NCBI RefSeq assembly: GCF_001591645.1
Contig: NZ_BCVH01000029.1
Span: 1-47,536 of the forward strand
Direction of reading: 5' to 3'
Origin: Robertmurraya korlensis NBRC 107688
GTDB taxonomy: Bacteria; Bacillota; Bacilli; Bacillales; Cytobacillaceae
DNA: 47,536 nucleotides
Positions 24,899 through 35,041 of this stretch are shown here, in pieces. A program made the translations under genes and the position numbers. The notes below the pieces were generated by a model, which was not told where the DNA came from, searched no databases, and saw only the letters and a program-made list of their open reading frames with translations. Numbering within the stretch: the stretch's first letter is position 1; each line of letters begins with the position of its first letter.

Positions 24899-27800
24899 TT
24901 ACTTGATCACAGTCTTGCTTATCCATTGCTGTCCCTCTTCAGCAGACTCCCAATCATTTAGAGACAAATGTCCGTCTTTCGTTATTCCAAGTACCTTTCC
25001 GTTATGAACAGAAGTAACTCTTACAGTTCCGTTATCATTTTTTGAAATGAACCAACGTTGATTATGATAGCCAAGATAATCGTATAGCTGTATTTTATTC
25101 TGGCCGGTATCATAATCAATGGCTTTGCCACCCTTGGTTCGTATGGAATACGAACCATACTCATCACCAGTCGGAACCAACGTCCAATTTGTTGCATTGT
25201 CTGCGTCCGATACAGTCACTGGCTCTCCATTCTGAGACGTAGCCGTATAAATTGCTTGGCCTGTTGCTTTGTTTGTAAAGCTTGTTACCGTTAAGTTTGC
25301 ATCTGTCATTTGATTAGCATTTACATTCTGATAAGATGCTTGACCACCAAATACATTGACTCCAAAATGTCCTTCTGCAAAGGTGCCATCCTTTATATCC
25401 ATGATTTTTTGTCCATCCACTGTGATTACAATGTGAGGACCTTTTGCTTCAATTTTTACCTTATACGTTTTTCCACCTTGAATAAAGGCAGGAACTCTCC
25501 CAAGCACCATTCGATCTTCAAAGCGACCGTCTATTTTGTAGAAAAGACGAAAAGCTTTCATATTCGGATCAAGATTGAAGTAATATCCGCTACTTCCGTC
25601 TTCACTAGCCCGGAACAAAATGGAGCCTGCTCCCCCTGATTCCCCTAGCATCATATCAGCTTCATACGTAAAGTCGCCAGCCTGTTCAGCAGCGACATAA
25701 TTCGCATCACTTGTATACGTTCCACGAATTCCGTTTTCTGTGAGGTTCCATTTGGAAGCAGAGATATCTGACTTCCATCCAGAAAGATTCGTAAAGAATT
25801 CCCCTTCAAATACTCTCACAATAACACTTTCAGAAGTTTTTCCATTAGGGGTAAAGGCGGTAATAACCGCTTCTCCTTTGCTTCCTGCTTTTAGTACTGC
25901 TTTTGAGTTAGTAGAGGAGGCTACCGATACGACTTTCGGGTTGCTAGATTTCCACTTTATTGGTTGTGTACTCTTTCCTTTTCCAGTCTCCACGGATGAG
26001 AATAAAGTAAGTTCATCACCTTTGCTCATCTCTCTTTGTATCGTATCCATGACAATTCTTGTCGTCTTTTCATTGTCTTCCGCCCAAGTATTAGCAAGAG
26101 AATGGACTTTTAAGGAGCGTACATTCACTTCTCCGCCCTTCGTGTAGAAGCTCATGCTTCGACTGGATGGATCAGGGAAAATAACATCAGAAAAAACAAC
26201 CTTCCCATCATTGGCAAATACCTCAATGGACCCATCATCTACAAAAATATTCAGTTTGATGCGCTTATTTTCTGGCTTTAAAGGTGCTTCATGTAAGATG
26301 GAAAAAGAGCTAGAGAAATCCGTCTCTCCTGATTCTGCACGATTAACAAACATTTGATTTTCCGCTGGTTTGTATCCCACAACTGTTTTTTCATCCGTAC
26401 CTTCACGAACTTTGAAACCAAATTCGGTAGTTTGGCTATTAGATGGGATTTCAATTTCCACCTCTATTTCAAATGCACCTGAAGTGATCCCTTTTAGAAG
26501 ATTCGAAGCATTGGTAGGATGTAGAATTTTGTTCTGTGTTTCAAATATAGTGTTTCGAATGGACTGCAGTTCCTTAATCGGAGCTTGCGCCAGTCTTATA
26601 CCTCCCTCCGTATTCACTAGTCTGACTTCCCTCGGAATCGACAGCTCCCCCTTCCAACCTGTAGTTGGGAAGGCAAATGGATAATCCCAGTTTGTCATCC
26701 ATGCCATCATCACACGACGGTTATCTGGCATATTAGAAAAGGACATCGATGCGTAAAACTCTTTCCCATAATCTGTTTTTAATACTTTTCCTAAGGCATT
26801 GTCATTGACGAATTTTCCATCCGCCGTTAAATGCCCGATAAAATACTCTGCATCAGAGCCTTGCGTTTTCGGATTTGCTCCCGTGCTGATCATGAGCACC
26901 CACTTTTTCTCTCCTGTCCCGTCTACCTGAAGCTCAAACAGATCGGGGCATTCCCATACACCCCCACGAACATAATCCCCATATCCAAAATTATCTGTAA
27001 GTGTCCAATCTATTAGATTGGTGGATGTAAAGAAGCGAATATGATCTCCTCCTGATACAACCATCACCCACCGATTGTTGGCCTCATCACGTACCACCTT
27101 CGGATCACGGAAGTCCCAGCCACCTGGATCCTGCCCATTCTTACCTGGATTTTCTATCACAATAGGGTTTTCCGTTGAATATTTCCATGTTCGTCCCTGA
27201 TCAGTGCTATACGCTAGACCAATTCGTTGGTTGCCATTCCATCCATCCGGATTAAACGAAGTGTAGTAAGCAATCAGCCCTTTTCCACCCGTATGAGTGA
27301 ATAAACCGGAAGCATTATTCGAATCCGCAATAGCTGAACCTGACCAAACATGACCGTGGTCATTCCACGGCAGTGCAATAGGAAGTCGTTTCCAATTTAC
27401 CAAATCTGTACTTACAGCATGAGCCCAAGTCCCGCCATCTTGATGAAATAAATGATATTCACCTTCGTAATAGACAAGTCCATTCGGGTCACTAACAGAG
27501 CCGCGAGCTGGAGTATAATGATAATCTGGTCGATATTTTTCTTTATAATAGTTTGTTGTTGGAACAACATACACATCTTGGAAGACTGCAGACCCAGAGG
27601 TTACCATAAACCCTACCAATCCAGTTGAATAGATCGTGTCCGAAATCTCAACAGCTGCCTCTAAATATCCATCCACATACAGCTCGATTTGATCACCGTT
27701 TGCAATAACCTCTAGATGATGTTTGCTACCTTCTTGGGAAGGATAAGCACGTTCAGAGGTTTTCAGAATTGTACCATCCATCTTCTTCAATTGCGCTTTA

Positions 27801-28681
27801 ACCGTGTTTCCTTCCTTAATAAGTGCAGCTTCATACCCTTCGGTTCCTTGTTCATTTGTTCGAAAAACGAGTGCTGCCTCCGATTGTTGATGTTCAAAAG
27901 AAACATTTCCCTCAAGAACAAAGTCACTTTCACTCGTATGAAAAACATTTTTCGCTTTTACACCATCAATAGCCATTCCTTTTAAGCCATGAACGGATGG
28001 CTCCCATGTTCCTTCCTTAACAAGAGAAGAACCTAGATTAGTAGAAAGCTCACTAACCTTTACATTTTGAAACAATGCAGAGCCATCCCATACATTCAGT
28101 CCAAGAAACCCCTTCTCATAGGTGGCATTGTTCACATCAATAATGGGCGCATATTGATTACCCCAATATACTTTGATATTGTCCTCTACCACCTTCACCT
28201 TCAGATGATAGATTCCTCCCTCTTGAAGTGTGACTGGATATTCTGCTTTTAACCTTGTTTCGTCACGTGCATCGCGGAGTCGAATCATTCCCGCATTCGG
28301 GACAATTTGGAGCATATAGGAGTCCCAACCATCTTCACTCGAACGAAAGACTAACGTCGCGTCTGCATTCATATCAATGACTTGTATATCTGCTTCATAA
28401 ATAAAATCTTGAGAAGTAACTCTTGAGATAGCCATTACATTCTCATTGGGTTCTGAAGTCAGCAATAATCCCTGTTGTGTGTCTTCTAATGACCCTTTTC
28501 CTTTCACTTGCCAGCCTGTTAGATTCGTATTTGCTTGTAATCCACTTTCTAAAATGGTTGCACCCTCCTTCGATTCGGTTGCCGATCCTGCCGTAGGGCG
28601 AAAATTAAAAATTCCTGCAGAGGAAGCAAGTAGCAAAGCTACCAAAAATACAGAAGCCTTTTTTTTGAAAGTTGGTTTCAT
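24899..28681 (-). CDS. Secreted multidomain GH32 fructan hydrolase (levanase/inulinase)
   Basis: About 1,260 aa from the ATG at 28681. It has a signal peptide (ASVFLVALLLASSAGIFNF), two concanavalin-like modules (about 45-210 and 220-375), a GH32 catalytic five-blade and beta-sandwich core (about 385-870), a Big_2-like Ig domain (about 880-955), a third concanavalin-like module (about 960-1115) and a C-terminal ricin-like beta-trefoil (QRWFIS, QQWISK). Catalytic residues are the nucleophile Asp398 in SVSDPNG, Asp526 in FRDPKV and acid Glu577 in WECPDLFEL. It should degrade levan or inulin outside the cell. No LPXTG anchor is visible. It is the last gene of the fructan operon, 13 bp after fructokinase. 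Confidence 0.9.
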   Translation of the reverse strand: MKPTFKKKASVFLVALLLASSAGIFNFRPTAGSATESKEGATILESGLQANTNLTGWQVKGKGSLEDTQQGLLLTSEPNENVMAISRVTSQDFIYEADIQVIDMNADATLVFRSSEDGWDSYMLQIVPNAGMIRLRDARDETRLKAEYPVTLQEGGIYHLKVKVVEDNIKVYWGNQYAPIIDVNNATYEKGFLGLNVWDGSALFQNVKVSELSTNLGSSLVKEGTWEPSVHGLKGMAIDGVKAKNVFHTSESDFVLEGNVSFEHQQSEAALVFRTNEQGTEGYEAALIKEGNTVKAQLKKMDGTILKTSERAYPSQEGSKHHLEVIANGDQIELYVDGYLEAAVEISDTIYSTGLVGFMVTSGSAVFQDVYVVPTTNYYKEKYRPDYHYTPARGSVSDPNGLVYYEGEYHLFHQDGGTWAHAVSTDLVNWKRLPIALPWNDHGHVWSGSAIADSNNASGLFTHTGGKGLIAYYTSFNPDGWNGNQRIGLAYSTDQGRTWKYSTENPIVIENPGKNGQDPGGWDFRDPKVVRDEANNRWVMVVSGGDHIRFFTSTNLIDWTLTDNFGYGDYVRGGVWECPDLFELQVDGTGEKKWVLMISTGANPKTQGSDAEYFIGHLTADGKFVNDNALGKVLKTDYGKEFYASMSFSNMPDNRRVMMAWMTNWDYPFAFPTTGWKGELSIPREVRLVNTEGGIRLAQAPIKELQSIRNTIFETQNKILHPTNASNLLKGITSGAFEIEVEIEIPSNSQTTEFGFKVREGTDEKTVVGYKPAENQMFVNRAESGETDFSSSFSILHEAPLKPENKRIKLNIFVDDGSIEVFANDGKVVFSDVIFPDPSSRSMSFYTKGGEVNVRSLKVHSLANTWAEDNEKTTRIVMDTIQREMSKGDELTLFSSVETGKGKSTQPIKWKSSNPKVVSVASSTNSKAVLKAGSKGEAVITAFTPNGKTSESVIVRVFEGEFFTNLSGWKSDISASKWNLTENGIRGTYTSDANYVAAEQAGDFTYEADMMLGESGGAGSILFRASEDGSSGYYFNLDPNMKAFRLFYKIDGRFEDRMVLGRVPAFIQGGKTYKVKIEAKGPHIVITVDGQKIMDIKDGTFAEGHFGVNVFGGQASYQNVNANQMTDANLTVTSFTNKATGQAIYTATSQNGEPVTVSDADNATNWTLVPTGDEYGSYSIRTKGGKAIDYDTGQNKIQLYDYLGYHNQRWFISKNDNGTVRVTSVHNGKVLGITKDGHLSLNDWESAEEGQQWISKTVIK

Positions 28682-28694
28682 CCTTTCCCCTCTC

Positions 28695-29690
28695 TTATAA
28701 ATAAATGAATTTTTTGCGGTTCTCATTAATCAAACCTTTCACATCGTCCTCGGTCGGTAATGCTGATATGGCTCCCACTTTCGTACAAACCAATGCACCA
28801 ACGATGTTGCTGTAAGAAATCACTTTTTTTAATTGTTCAAAGTCTTCTAAAACAAGTTTAGGATCTTTAAGCTTAGATAACTGATAGAGAGTTGCTCCTA
28901 CAAAAGCATCTCCCGCTCCGGTTGAATCAATGGAATTGACTTTTATGCTAGGAACCATCTCACACTTCTTTCCATTGGAGATTAGTGTTCCCTCCGCCCC
29001 TAAGGTAACGGCAAGAACTTTGGCTCCCATTTGATGCAAAGCCGCAATTCCTTCCTTTACATCGTCCAGCCCCGAGAGAATTCTTAATTCTTCCTCACTC
29101 ACTTTTACAAAGTCAGCGATAGACATTCCTAGCTTTGACCACTCCTTAAAATCATCCACTCTTCCTCTCCATAGAGAGGACCTATAGTTTGGATCGAACG
29201 ATAGAAATTTTCCTTTTTCCTTTGCGTCCCTCATCAGACCTATATACGTAGATCGAAATGGTTCATTTAACAGGGCAGTTGCGGAACCGAAGTGAAGAAT
29301 TTGATTCTTCATGATGCTCTCTATATCCAATTCGCCCTCTGTTACAAACGCATCTGCTCCTCGGTTGAAAATAAAATCTCTTTCCCCATCTGCCTTTAAG
29401 GAAACAAATGCTTGTGTCGTTGGATAAGCTTGATCGAATAATAATAAGGACGTATCTACAAGACAATTTTCTAATGTTTGCTTTAAAAAATATCCAAACG
29501 GATCATTTCCAACCTTGCCAGAAAACTGTGCTTTTCCCCCTAACTTCACAATTGCTGCACAAACATTGGCCGGCGCACCACCTGCCTGTTTTTCGAAGTT
29601 TTTTCCGTCTATTAAGTTCACATCCACATCTGTACAGAAAAAATCAATCAGTAATTCGCCTATACAAAACACCGATGAATTGGTTGCCAT
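28695..29690 (-). CDS. PfkB-family fructokinase
   Basis: A 331-aa ribokinase-fold sugar kinase. The N-terminal substrate region is [16 protein letters not shown]. The C-terminal catalytic motif is [12 protein letters not shown] with the base Asp in GAGD. Length and GGAPANV match bacterial fructokinases, which make fructose-6-phosphate from free fructose and ATP. It lies between the cytoplasmic GH32 gene and the secreted fructanase gene, which together release fructose, so the assignment is well supported by context. Confidence 0.9.
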   Translation of the reverse strand: MATNSSVFCIGELLIDFFCTDVDVNLIDGKNFEKQAGGAPANVCAAIVKLGGKAQFSGKVGNDPFGYFLKQTLENCLVDTSLLLFDQAYPTTQAFVSLKADGERDFIFNRGADAFVTEGELDIESIMKNQILHFGSATALLNEPFRSTYIGLMRDAKEKGKFLSFDPNYRSSLWRGRVDDFKEWSKLGMSIADFVKVSEEELRILSGLDDVKEGIAALHQMGAKVLAVTLGAEGTLISNGKKCEMVPSIKVNSIDSTGAGDAFVGATLYQLSKLKDPKLVLEDFEQLKKVISYSNIVGALVCTKVGAISALPTEDDVKGLINENRKKFIYL

Positions 29691-29742
29691 TCATCATCAA
29701 CCTGCCTTTTCAACATTCTCTTAGTTTCGATTCAGGCTTCCT

Positions 29743-31224
29743 TCATTTCTCCCAAATGGAGGAGAGCTCAGTAAGTACTAATGAAGAGATATTTGTGGTT
29801 CCATCTTTTGAAAAGATGACCATTTTGTTATATGGTTGATTCGGATAGACTAGGGTTGTGCAAACATCCTTTCCATCATTGGCAAATACCTCTACGGAAG
29901 ATGTGTCTAGCCAAATTTGTAAGTGTATTTGGTTGTTCTCTGTTTTTACGATTGCTTCCTGTATCGTAGCAAATGAGTCAGAGAAATGATTGATTCCTGC
30001 ATTCACCCTGTCAACCGTTAGCTTTTCGTTTTCCGCATCATACTGAATGATGACTTTTTCCTGGATCGAATTTTCAAAGATGACTCCAAACAAAGTAGAA
30101 TCTCTTTTTTCAAAGGAGATATTCACTTCCATTAAGCTACTAAGCAGATCGCAATGAAATGGGTTGTTCGATTCTAGCAATACTTCCTGAATGACTTCAC
30201 TCTCATTTCGTAATGCCTGAATTTCTGATACAACCTTCTGTACAACACGAACTCCCGATTCAGTAGTGGTGAGGAATAGTTCTCTAGGCAATGTCATCGC
30301 ACTACGCCATCCCCCGGTTGGGAGTAAGTTTGCGTACCGCCAATTGCTCATCCAGCCAATATAAATTCTTCTACCATCTTCCTCAGGTACATCCGACCAG
30401 CTCACTCCCGCGTAGTTATCTCTTCCAAAATCAAGCCAAAGAGTCGTATCATCAGAATTTTCATTCTTGAACGTTATTCCATCAAATTGCCCAATGAAAT
30501 ATTGTGTCCGGGACCCTTCTGAAAAAGCTGGATTATCTCCAATGCTAACAAGCATCACCCATCTCTTATTACTTTCATCACCATCTACAGGTAGTTCGAA
30601 TAAATCTGGGCATTCCCACACTCCATCATGCGAACCTGCTAGATGGCCAAATTCACTAGCAAACTCCCACTCTATTAAATTGGAAGAGGTATAAAGAGTA
30701 ACTGTTTGGCCAGTTGCTAAAATCATCACCCATTTGTTGGACTCCGTATGCCAAAATACCTTCGGGTCCCGGTAATCAGTAATCTCCTCGTCTGAAAGTA
30801 CAGGATTTCCTTCGTATTTTATCCATGTTCGTCCGTTATCTTTGCTGTATGCCAGGCTTTGCCGTTGTCTTGGTCTCTCGGAATCCGGATACGTATCATG
30901 GCTCGTATAAATTGCTACCAATCCTGCTTTTCCATCAAAGAAGCCCGTCGTATCCTTCCAATCGACCACAGCACTTCCAGAAAAAATCGTGCCGTGTTCA
31001 TCCGGATGCAATGCAATGGGATGCTGCTCCCAATGAACCAAATCTTTACTCACTGCATGCCCCCAGTGCATTGGGCCCCAAGTAATACCAAATGGATGAT
31101 GTTGATAGAACAGATGGTATTCTCCTTCAAAGAACACCATTCCATTTGGGTCATTCATCCACTTTTCTTCCGGGGAGTAATGAAATTGAGGTCGATGTTT
31201 TTCTTTATATCGTGTCTTAATCAT
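29743..31224 (-). CDS. Cytoplasmic GH32 beta-fructosidase
   Basis: A 493-aa enzyme without a signal peptide. The nucleophile is Asp25 in WMNDPNG. The RDP motif is in YRDPKVF and the acid/base is in WECPDLFEL. HLFYQHHPFG and the FSGSAVVDW box are typical of sucrose/sucrose-6-phosphate hydrolases and fructan beta-fructosidases. Beside an ABC importer rather than a PTS, the likely substrates are unphosphorylated fructo-oligosaccharides or sucrose. The reaction yields fructose for the adjacent fructokinase. Exact substrate preference is open. Confidence 0.9.
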   Translation of the reverse strand: MIKTRYKEKHRPQFHYSPEEKWMNDPNGMVFFEGEYHLFYQHHPFGITWGPMHWGHAVSKDLVHWEQHPIALHPDEHGTIFSGSAVVDWKDTTGFFDGKAGLVAIYTSHDTYPDSERPRQRQSLAYSKDNGRTWIKYEGNPVLSDEEITDYRDPKVFWHTESNKWVMILATGQTVTLYTSSNLIEWEFASEFGHLAGSHDGVWECPDLFELPVDGDESNKRWVMLVSIGDNPAFSEGSRTQYFIGQFDGITFKNENSDDTTLWLDFGRDNYAGVSWSDVPEEDGRRIYIGWMSNWRYANLLPTGGWRSAMTLPRELFLTTTESGVRVVQKVVSEIQALRNESEVIQEVLLESNNPFHCDLLSSLMEVNISFEKRDSTLFGVIFENSIQEKVIIQYDAENEKLTVDRVNAGINHFSDSFATIQEAIVKTENNQIHLQIWLDTSSVEVFANDGKDVCTTLVYPNQPYNKMVIFSKDGTTNISSLVLTELSSIWEK

Positions 31225-31257
31225 GCTTTTTCCGCTCCTTTTCTATAAGTAGAAGAA

Positions 31258-31277
31258 GGCTGTAAAAGGTTACAGCC
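31258..31277 (-). terminator. Intergenic hairpin after the binding-protein gene
   Basis: GGCTGTAA pairs with TTACAGCC around a four-base loop, followed on the minus strand by TTCTTCT. It lies within the operon after the binding-protein gene, where such hairpins often protect the mRNA or cut downstream expression. Confidence 0.6.
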
Positions 31278-31295
31278 TCACTCCTATTCATCCCA

Positions 31296-32900
31296 TTACT
31301 GATTTCTGTCATAACCTGCTTGCTTAATTTCTAGCCAATCTTGTAAGCCTAGTCGGTCAAGCTCTTTTAGGTAGCTATTCCATTCTTTTTCCACTTTTCC
31401 ATTTTGAATCCACTCCGCTCGTTTTCTCATTACGAAAGCGAACATATCCGTTTCTATCGCCGATAAACGATCAAGGTCTTCAATTGAGAAGAACACTCTT
31501 GGGTAAATATTATCCGCTTGCATATGAGGAACCATTACGTCCTTCAACAAACCTAATCTCCATGCAGCATCATCTGGCTTTGTTGTTACCGTACCGTAGT
31601 ACTCGTCAAGGATGGCCAACGGTCCGCCAATATTTGTCTTTTGTCTTAACTCTACTGGTGCCGTACCTTCTAAAGGTAAGTGCTTCAGCATATTTGCCGC
31701 TTCATCGTATTCAAAGATGTTCTGTTGCTTATCGTCTCCGTACGTTCCCCAGTTATTTTGTACCGATTGAATCGGATCGTATAGCTCATCAATCCACTTG
31801 GCTGTTAATTCAAGATTTTTATTTGCACTCGTAATAACCATTCTTCCACGGTCAAAGCCCATACCATTTGTTCTTGTCACGTTTACATGCCCATCTGGAC
31901 CAGCAAGTGGTTTCATAACATCGTACTTATCGTTCATTCCAGTAATATTTGCCTTATCCCAAGTGAAATATAGTCCGTAGCGGTTGTCTTTCCCCTTGGC
32001 AATGTAGGTATTCCAATCTTGTTCAAATGCCTCAATATCAATTAACCCTTCTGCGTATAATTCATTTAAAAATTTGATTCCTTCCTTATACCCTTCCTCG
32101 GAAGCAGTGAAGGTAACCTTTCCATCATTTGTAACGACTGTATGATCCCAGTTCTCACCAAGGCCGAAAGATCCAAATAAGAAGGCTAAGTCTTCCCCAC
32201 CAGGCTTATTAATAAATGACATCGGAATTTCATCCGCTTTTCCATTTCCATTCGGGTCCTGTGTTTTAAAAGCAATTAATACTTCTTTTAACTCTTCTGT
32301 TGTGGTTGGCATTTCTAGGCCTAATTTGTTTAGCCATTCAACGTTAATCCATGGGAGATCATCTACAGAATGAATGCTCTCTTTTTCAGAACCAAGCTCC
32401 TCAATCCAAGGGAAAGAATAGATATGACCATCTGGAGCAGTCATCATTGCTCTATACTCTGGTGCTGCCTCAAGAACCTTTTGCAAATTCGGCATATACT
32501 TCTCGATTAAGTCTTCAACCGGGACAATAGCACCATCCTTTGCTAGTTTTAAAAGATCATAGTCTCCATACCCTGCGTCAATGATGGCATCTGGTAAATC
32601 TCCGCTCGCCATCGCAAGATTTCTTTTTTCTACAAACACATCGGATGTGTAGTTTTTCCACTTGATATTGACACCTGTTTCTTCTTCCAGACGTTGATAA
32701 ATTAATTTTTCATTCGGATCCTTTGGAGCTAGCGGTGAGCTTTGTGTCATAAAGCTTAGTGTGACCTTTTCTTCAAGTGGAAAGCTCACATCCTTTAAGT
32801 TATACTCTTTTGATGCGGTTTCGCTGCTCTTGTTGCTGCAGCCAGAAGCTAGTAATAAGGCCGCTAAGGTGACGGTAGCAATCTTTTTTCCATTTTTCAT
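31296..32900 (-). CDS. ABC transporter substrate-binding lipoprotein (LplA/YtcQ type)
   Basis: A 534-aa lipoprotein. The signal sequence ends in the lipobox LLASGC with lipidated Cys21, followed by a Ser/Lys linker. The size and features (MTQSSPLAPKDPNEKLIYQRLEEETGVNIKW near the start, DLPDAIIDAGYGD) fit the large family-1 binding proteins that go with LplB/LplC permeases for oligosaccharides. Here the likely ligands are fructo-oligosaccharides. A cre-like site lies just upstream. The gene may be boosted relative to the permeases by its own promoter and the following hairpin. Confidence 0.9.
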   Translation of the reverse strand: MKNGKKIATVTLAALLLASGCSNKSSETASKEYNLKDVSFPLEEKVTLSFMTQSSPLAPKDPNEKLIYQRLEEETGVNIKWKNYTSDVFVEKRNLAMASGDLPDAIIDAGYGDYDLLKLAKDGAIVPVEDLIEKYMPNLQKVLEAAPEYRAMMTAPDGHIYSFPWIEELGSEKESIHSVDDLPWINVEWLNKLGLEMPTTTEELKEVLIAFKTQDPNGNGKADEIPMSFINKPGGEDLAFLFGSFGLGENWDHTVVTNDGKVTFTASEEGYKEGIKFLNELYAEGLIDIEAFEQDWNTYIAKGKDNRYGLYFTWDKANITGMNDKYDVMKPLAGPDGHVNVTRTNGMGFDRGRMVITSANKNLELTAKWIDELYDPIQSVQNNWGTYGDDKQQNIFEYDEAANMLKHLPLEGTAPVELRQKTNIGGPLAILDEYYGTVTTKPDDAAWRLGLLKDVMVPHMQADNIYPRVFFSIEDLDRLSAIETDMFAFVMRKRAEWIQNGKVEKEWNSYLKELDRLGLQDWLEIKQAGYDRNQ

Positions 32901-32926
32901 AAAATTGACCCTCCTAAATAATTATT

Positions 32927-32940
32927 TGTAAGCATTTTCA
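32927..32940. promoter_or_regulatory. cre-like site
   Basis: TGTAAGCATTTTCA differs from the CcpA consensus TGWNANCGNTNWCA at one base, the G of the central CG. It lies 27-40 bp upstream of the binding-protein gene, so catabolite repression of an internal promoter is possible. Confidence 0.45.
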
Positions 32941-32964
32941 TTATCCTTTATAGTTAATAGCTCA

Positions 32965-33846
32965 TTATTTTAATGAACCGACCATAACACCTTTTTCAAA
33001 GTACTTTTGGAAAAATGGATACATCACGATAAGAGGTAGACTCGAAATGACAATTGATGAGTATTTAATCATTTCTGACAGCTTTTTCAGCTCAGCCATC
33101 GCCAACTGATCGCTAATCATTCCAGGATCTGTTGAGTTTTGGATCAAAATCGATCGTAATACGAGCTGCAATGGATGAAGGTTTGGATCATCCAAGTAAA
33201 TCATTGCGTCAAAGTACGAATTCCACTGTCCTACGAAGGCATACATGGCTAAAACAAAAATAATCGGTTTGGATAGTGGCAGGACAATTTTAAAGAAGAT
33301 AAGTAAATCGGAAGCCCCATCTACCTTTGCCGCTTCATGTAGCTCGTATGGAATCCCCTTGAAATACGTTCTTGCGAGAATGATATTCCACACATTGATG
33401 GCACCTGGAAGAATGATGGCCCAAATCGTATTTAACATCCCTAAATCTTTTACAAGTAGGTAGGTTGGTATCAGTCCACCACTAAAAAACATCGTGATGA
33501 TAAACATCGTCATAAAGAGGTTTTTTCCGACAAATCCGTTAACTGAAAGTGGATAGGCTGCAAACAAAGACACCACGACAGTAACAACCGCAAAGCCAAC
33601 CGAATACAGAACCGAATTGATGAAGCCCTTTAGCATGGCATCATTGCCTAGGATGAGCTTATAGCCTTTCAGACTCCAATCCGAGAGATTAAAAGAGATT
33701 CCTTTATTTAATAGAACGGTTGGGTCCATAAATGAGGCTAATACCACATACACTAAAGGAACCAATACGACTAATACTGCTAGGAAGAGAAAGATATTAT
33801 TTAAGGTTAAGATCATTCGGTCCATCCGCGTATACTTGATATTCAT
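32965..33846 (-). CDS. ABC transporter permease (LplC/YtcP type)
   Basis: A 293-aa membrane protein with six predicted helices. The ABC-contact EAA loop reads ELHEAAKVDGASDLLIFFKIVLPLSKP. The C-terminus YFEKGVMVGSLK is characteristic of this subfamily. It pairs with the LplB-type permease encoded 19 bp upstream to form the import channel for the fructan oligosaccharides. Confidence 0.92.
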   Translation of the reverse strand: MNIKYTRMDRMILTLNNIFLFLAVLVVLVPLVYVVLASFMDPTVLLNKGISFNLSDWSLKGYKLILGNDAMLKGFINSVLYSVGFAVVTVVVSLFAAYPLSVNGFVGKNLFMTMFIITMFFSGGLIPTYLLVKDLGMLNTIWAIILPGAINVWNIILARTYFKGIPYELHEAAKVDGASDLLIFFKIVLPLSKPIIFVLAMYAFVGQWNSYFDAMIYLDDPNLHPLQLVLRSILIQNSTDPGMISDQLAMAELKKLSEMIKYSSIVISSLPLIVMYPFFQKYFEKGVMVGSLK

Positions 33847-33865
33847 TGGTTTAACTCCTTTCTGA

Positions 33866-34846
33866 TCAATATAACCCTTCGCCTTCGTTCAGCTTCTTCA
33901 CGATATAGTTCACGACAACAAGCATGATAACATTAATGACTGAGTTAAATAGCCCAACGGCAGCTGAGTAAGCATAGTCTCCTGCTTGTAAACCAACTTT
34001 GTAAACATAGGTTGGAAGAATTTCAGAGGTGGGCAGGTTCATTGATGTTTGCATCAGATACGCCTTTTCAAACCCGATTGCCATGATTCCTCCTGCACCT
34101 AATATGAACGTCACAGCCATCAATGGCTTTAATGTTGGTAAATCGATATGAATCATTCTTTGTATAATATTGGCTCCATCAAGGGTAGCGGCATTATGCA
34201 ATTCTGGGTCTACATTCGCTAGAGCAGCTACATAAATAATGGAAGACCAGCCGGCCGCTTGCCAGATTCCTGATAAGATATAAATGCTTCTGAAGTAATC
34301 TGGGTCGGATAGGAACCCAATGGGCTCTCCTGTCATTATCGTGACCACCTGATTGATTGGACCTGTCGGGGATAAAAAGATAAAAAGCATCCCAACGATA
34401 ACAACGACAGAGATAAAGTTTGGTGCGTACAGGACAAGCTGCACATTTTTTTTAATAGCTGCCCGTCGAACTTGATTCAACATAAGTGCAAGGATGATGG
34501 GTATTGGGAACCCAAGGATTAACCCGTAAAGACTGAGCTTCAGTGTGCTCATAAAAATGGTTCCAAAGTTTGGCGATGTCAGAAACTTTGTAAAGTTTTC
34601 AAAGCCGACCCATTCGCTCCCAAGTATTCCTTTGATCGTACTAAAATCCTTAAAGGCAATGATCGCACCATACATTGGAATATATTTAAAAACGATAGTG
34701 AGAATAATAGCGGGTGCAATTAACAAATAGAGAAAATAATTTTCTCGGATATAACGTAATTTCTTACTTAGTTTCGTTACCCTTTTCTCTTCCTGAACCG
34801 GGAGTGCAGCGTCTTTGCCTGCTTCAGCTTTTAATAGTTCCTGCAT
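33866..34846 (-). CDS. ABC transporter permease (LplB type)
   Basis: A 326-aa membrane protein with six predicted helices after a cytoplasmic N-terminus of about 35 residues. The EAA loop is ELHNAATLDGANIIQRMIHIDLPTLKP. The segment KYIPMYGAIIAFKDF is typical of LplB/YteP. It is the first gene of the fructan uptake operon. No ATPase gene is present in the locus; such CUT1 transporters in Bacillaceae share a general ATPase such as MsmX, encoded elsewhere. Confidence 0.92.
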   Translation of the reverse strand: MQELLKAEAGKDAALPVQEEKRVTKLSKKLRYIRENYFLYLLIAPAIILTIVFKYIPMYGAIIAFKDFSTIKGILGSEWVGFENFTKFLTSPNFGTIFMSTLKLSLYGLILGFPIPIILALMLNQVRRAAIKKNVQLVLYAPNFISVVVIVGMLFIFLSPTGPINQVVTIMTGEPIGFLSDPDYFRSIYILSGIWQAAGWSSIIYVAALANVDPELHNAATLDGANIIQRMIHIDLPTLKPLMAVTFILGAGGIMAIGFEKAYLMQTSMNLPTSEILPTYVYKVGLQAGDYAYSAAVGLFNSVINVIMLVVVNYIVKKLNEGEGLY

Positions 34847-35022
34847 TTCATAACCTCCAATCTAGTTTTCTACTAAAGAGCCAATAAAGTAAGGGGTTAC
34901 ATTTTCTTTTGATTATGACTTCCACCAGAACCCTAGCTCTCTTTCTTGTTTTAACTATAACAGGATGTTGAAAGACAATATTTTGAGTTCTTCGGAATTG
35001 GATGTTTAAAATTTTCGGCACA

Positions 35023-35036
35023 TGGAATCGTTTCCA
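35023..35036. promoter_or_regulatory. Possible cre-like palindrome upstream of the fructan operon
   Basis: TGGAATCGTTTCCA is a palindrome with the central CG of cre sites, but differs from TGWNANCGNTNWCA at two symmetric positions. It lies about 180 bp upstream of the first permease gene and just before the terminator of the signalling operon. Confidence 0.35.
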
Positions 35037-35041
35037 AAAAC

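Noticed and set aside
25740-26147. A 135-codon plus-strand frame opposite the levanase gene
   Set aside because: Shadow of a well-supported GH32 gene; no ribosome site and low-complexity composition.
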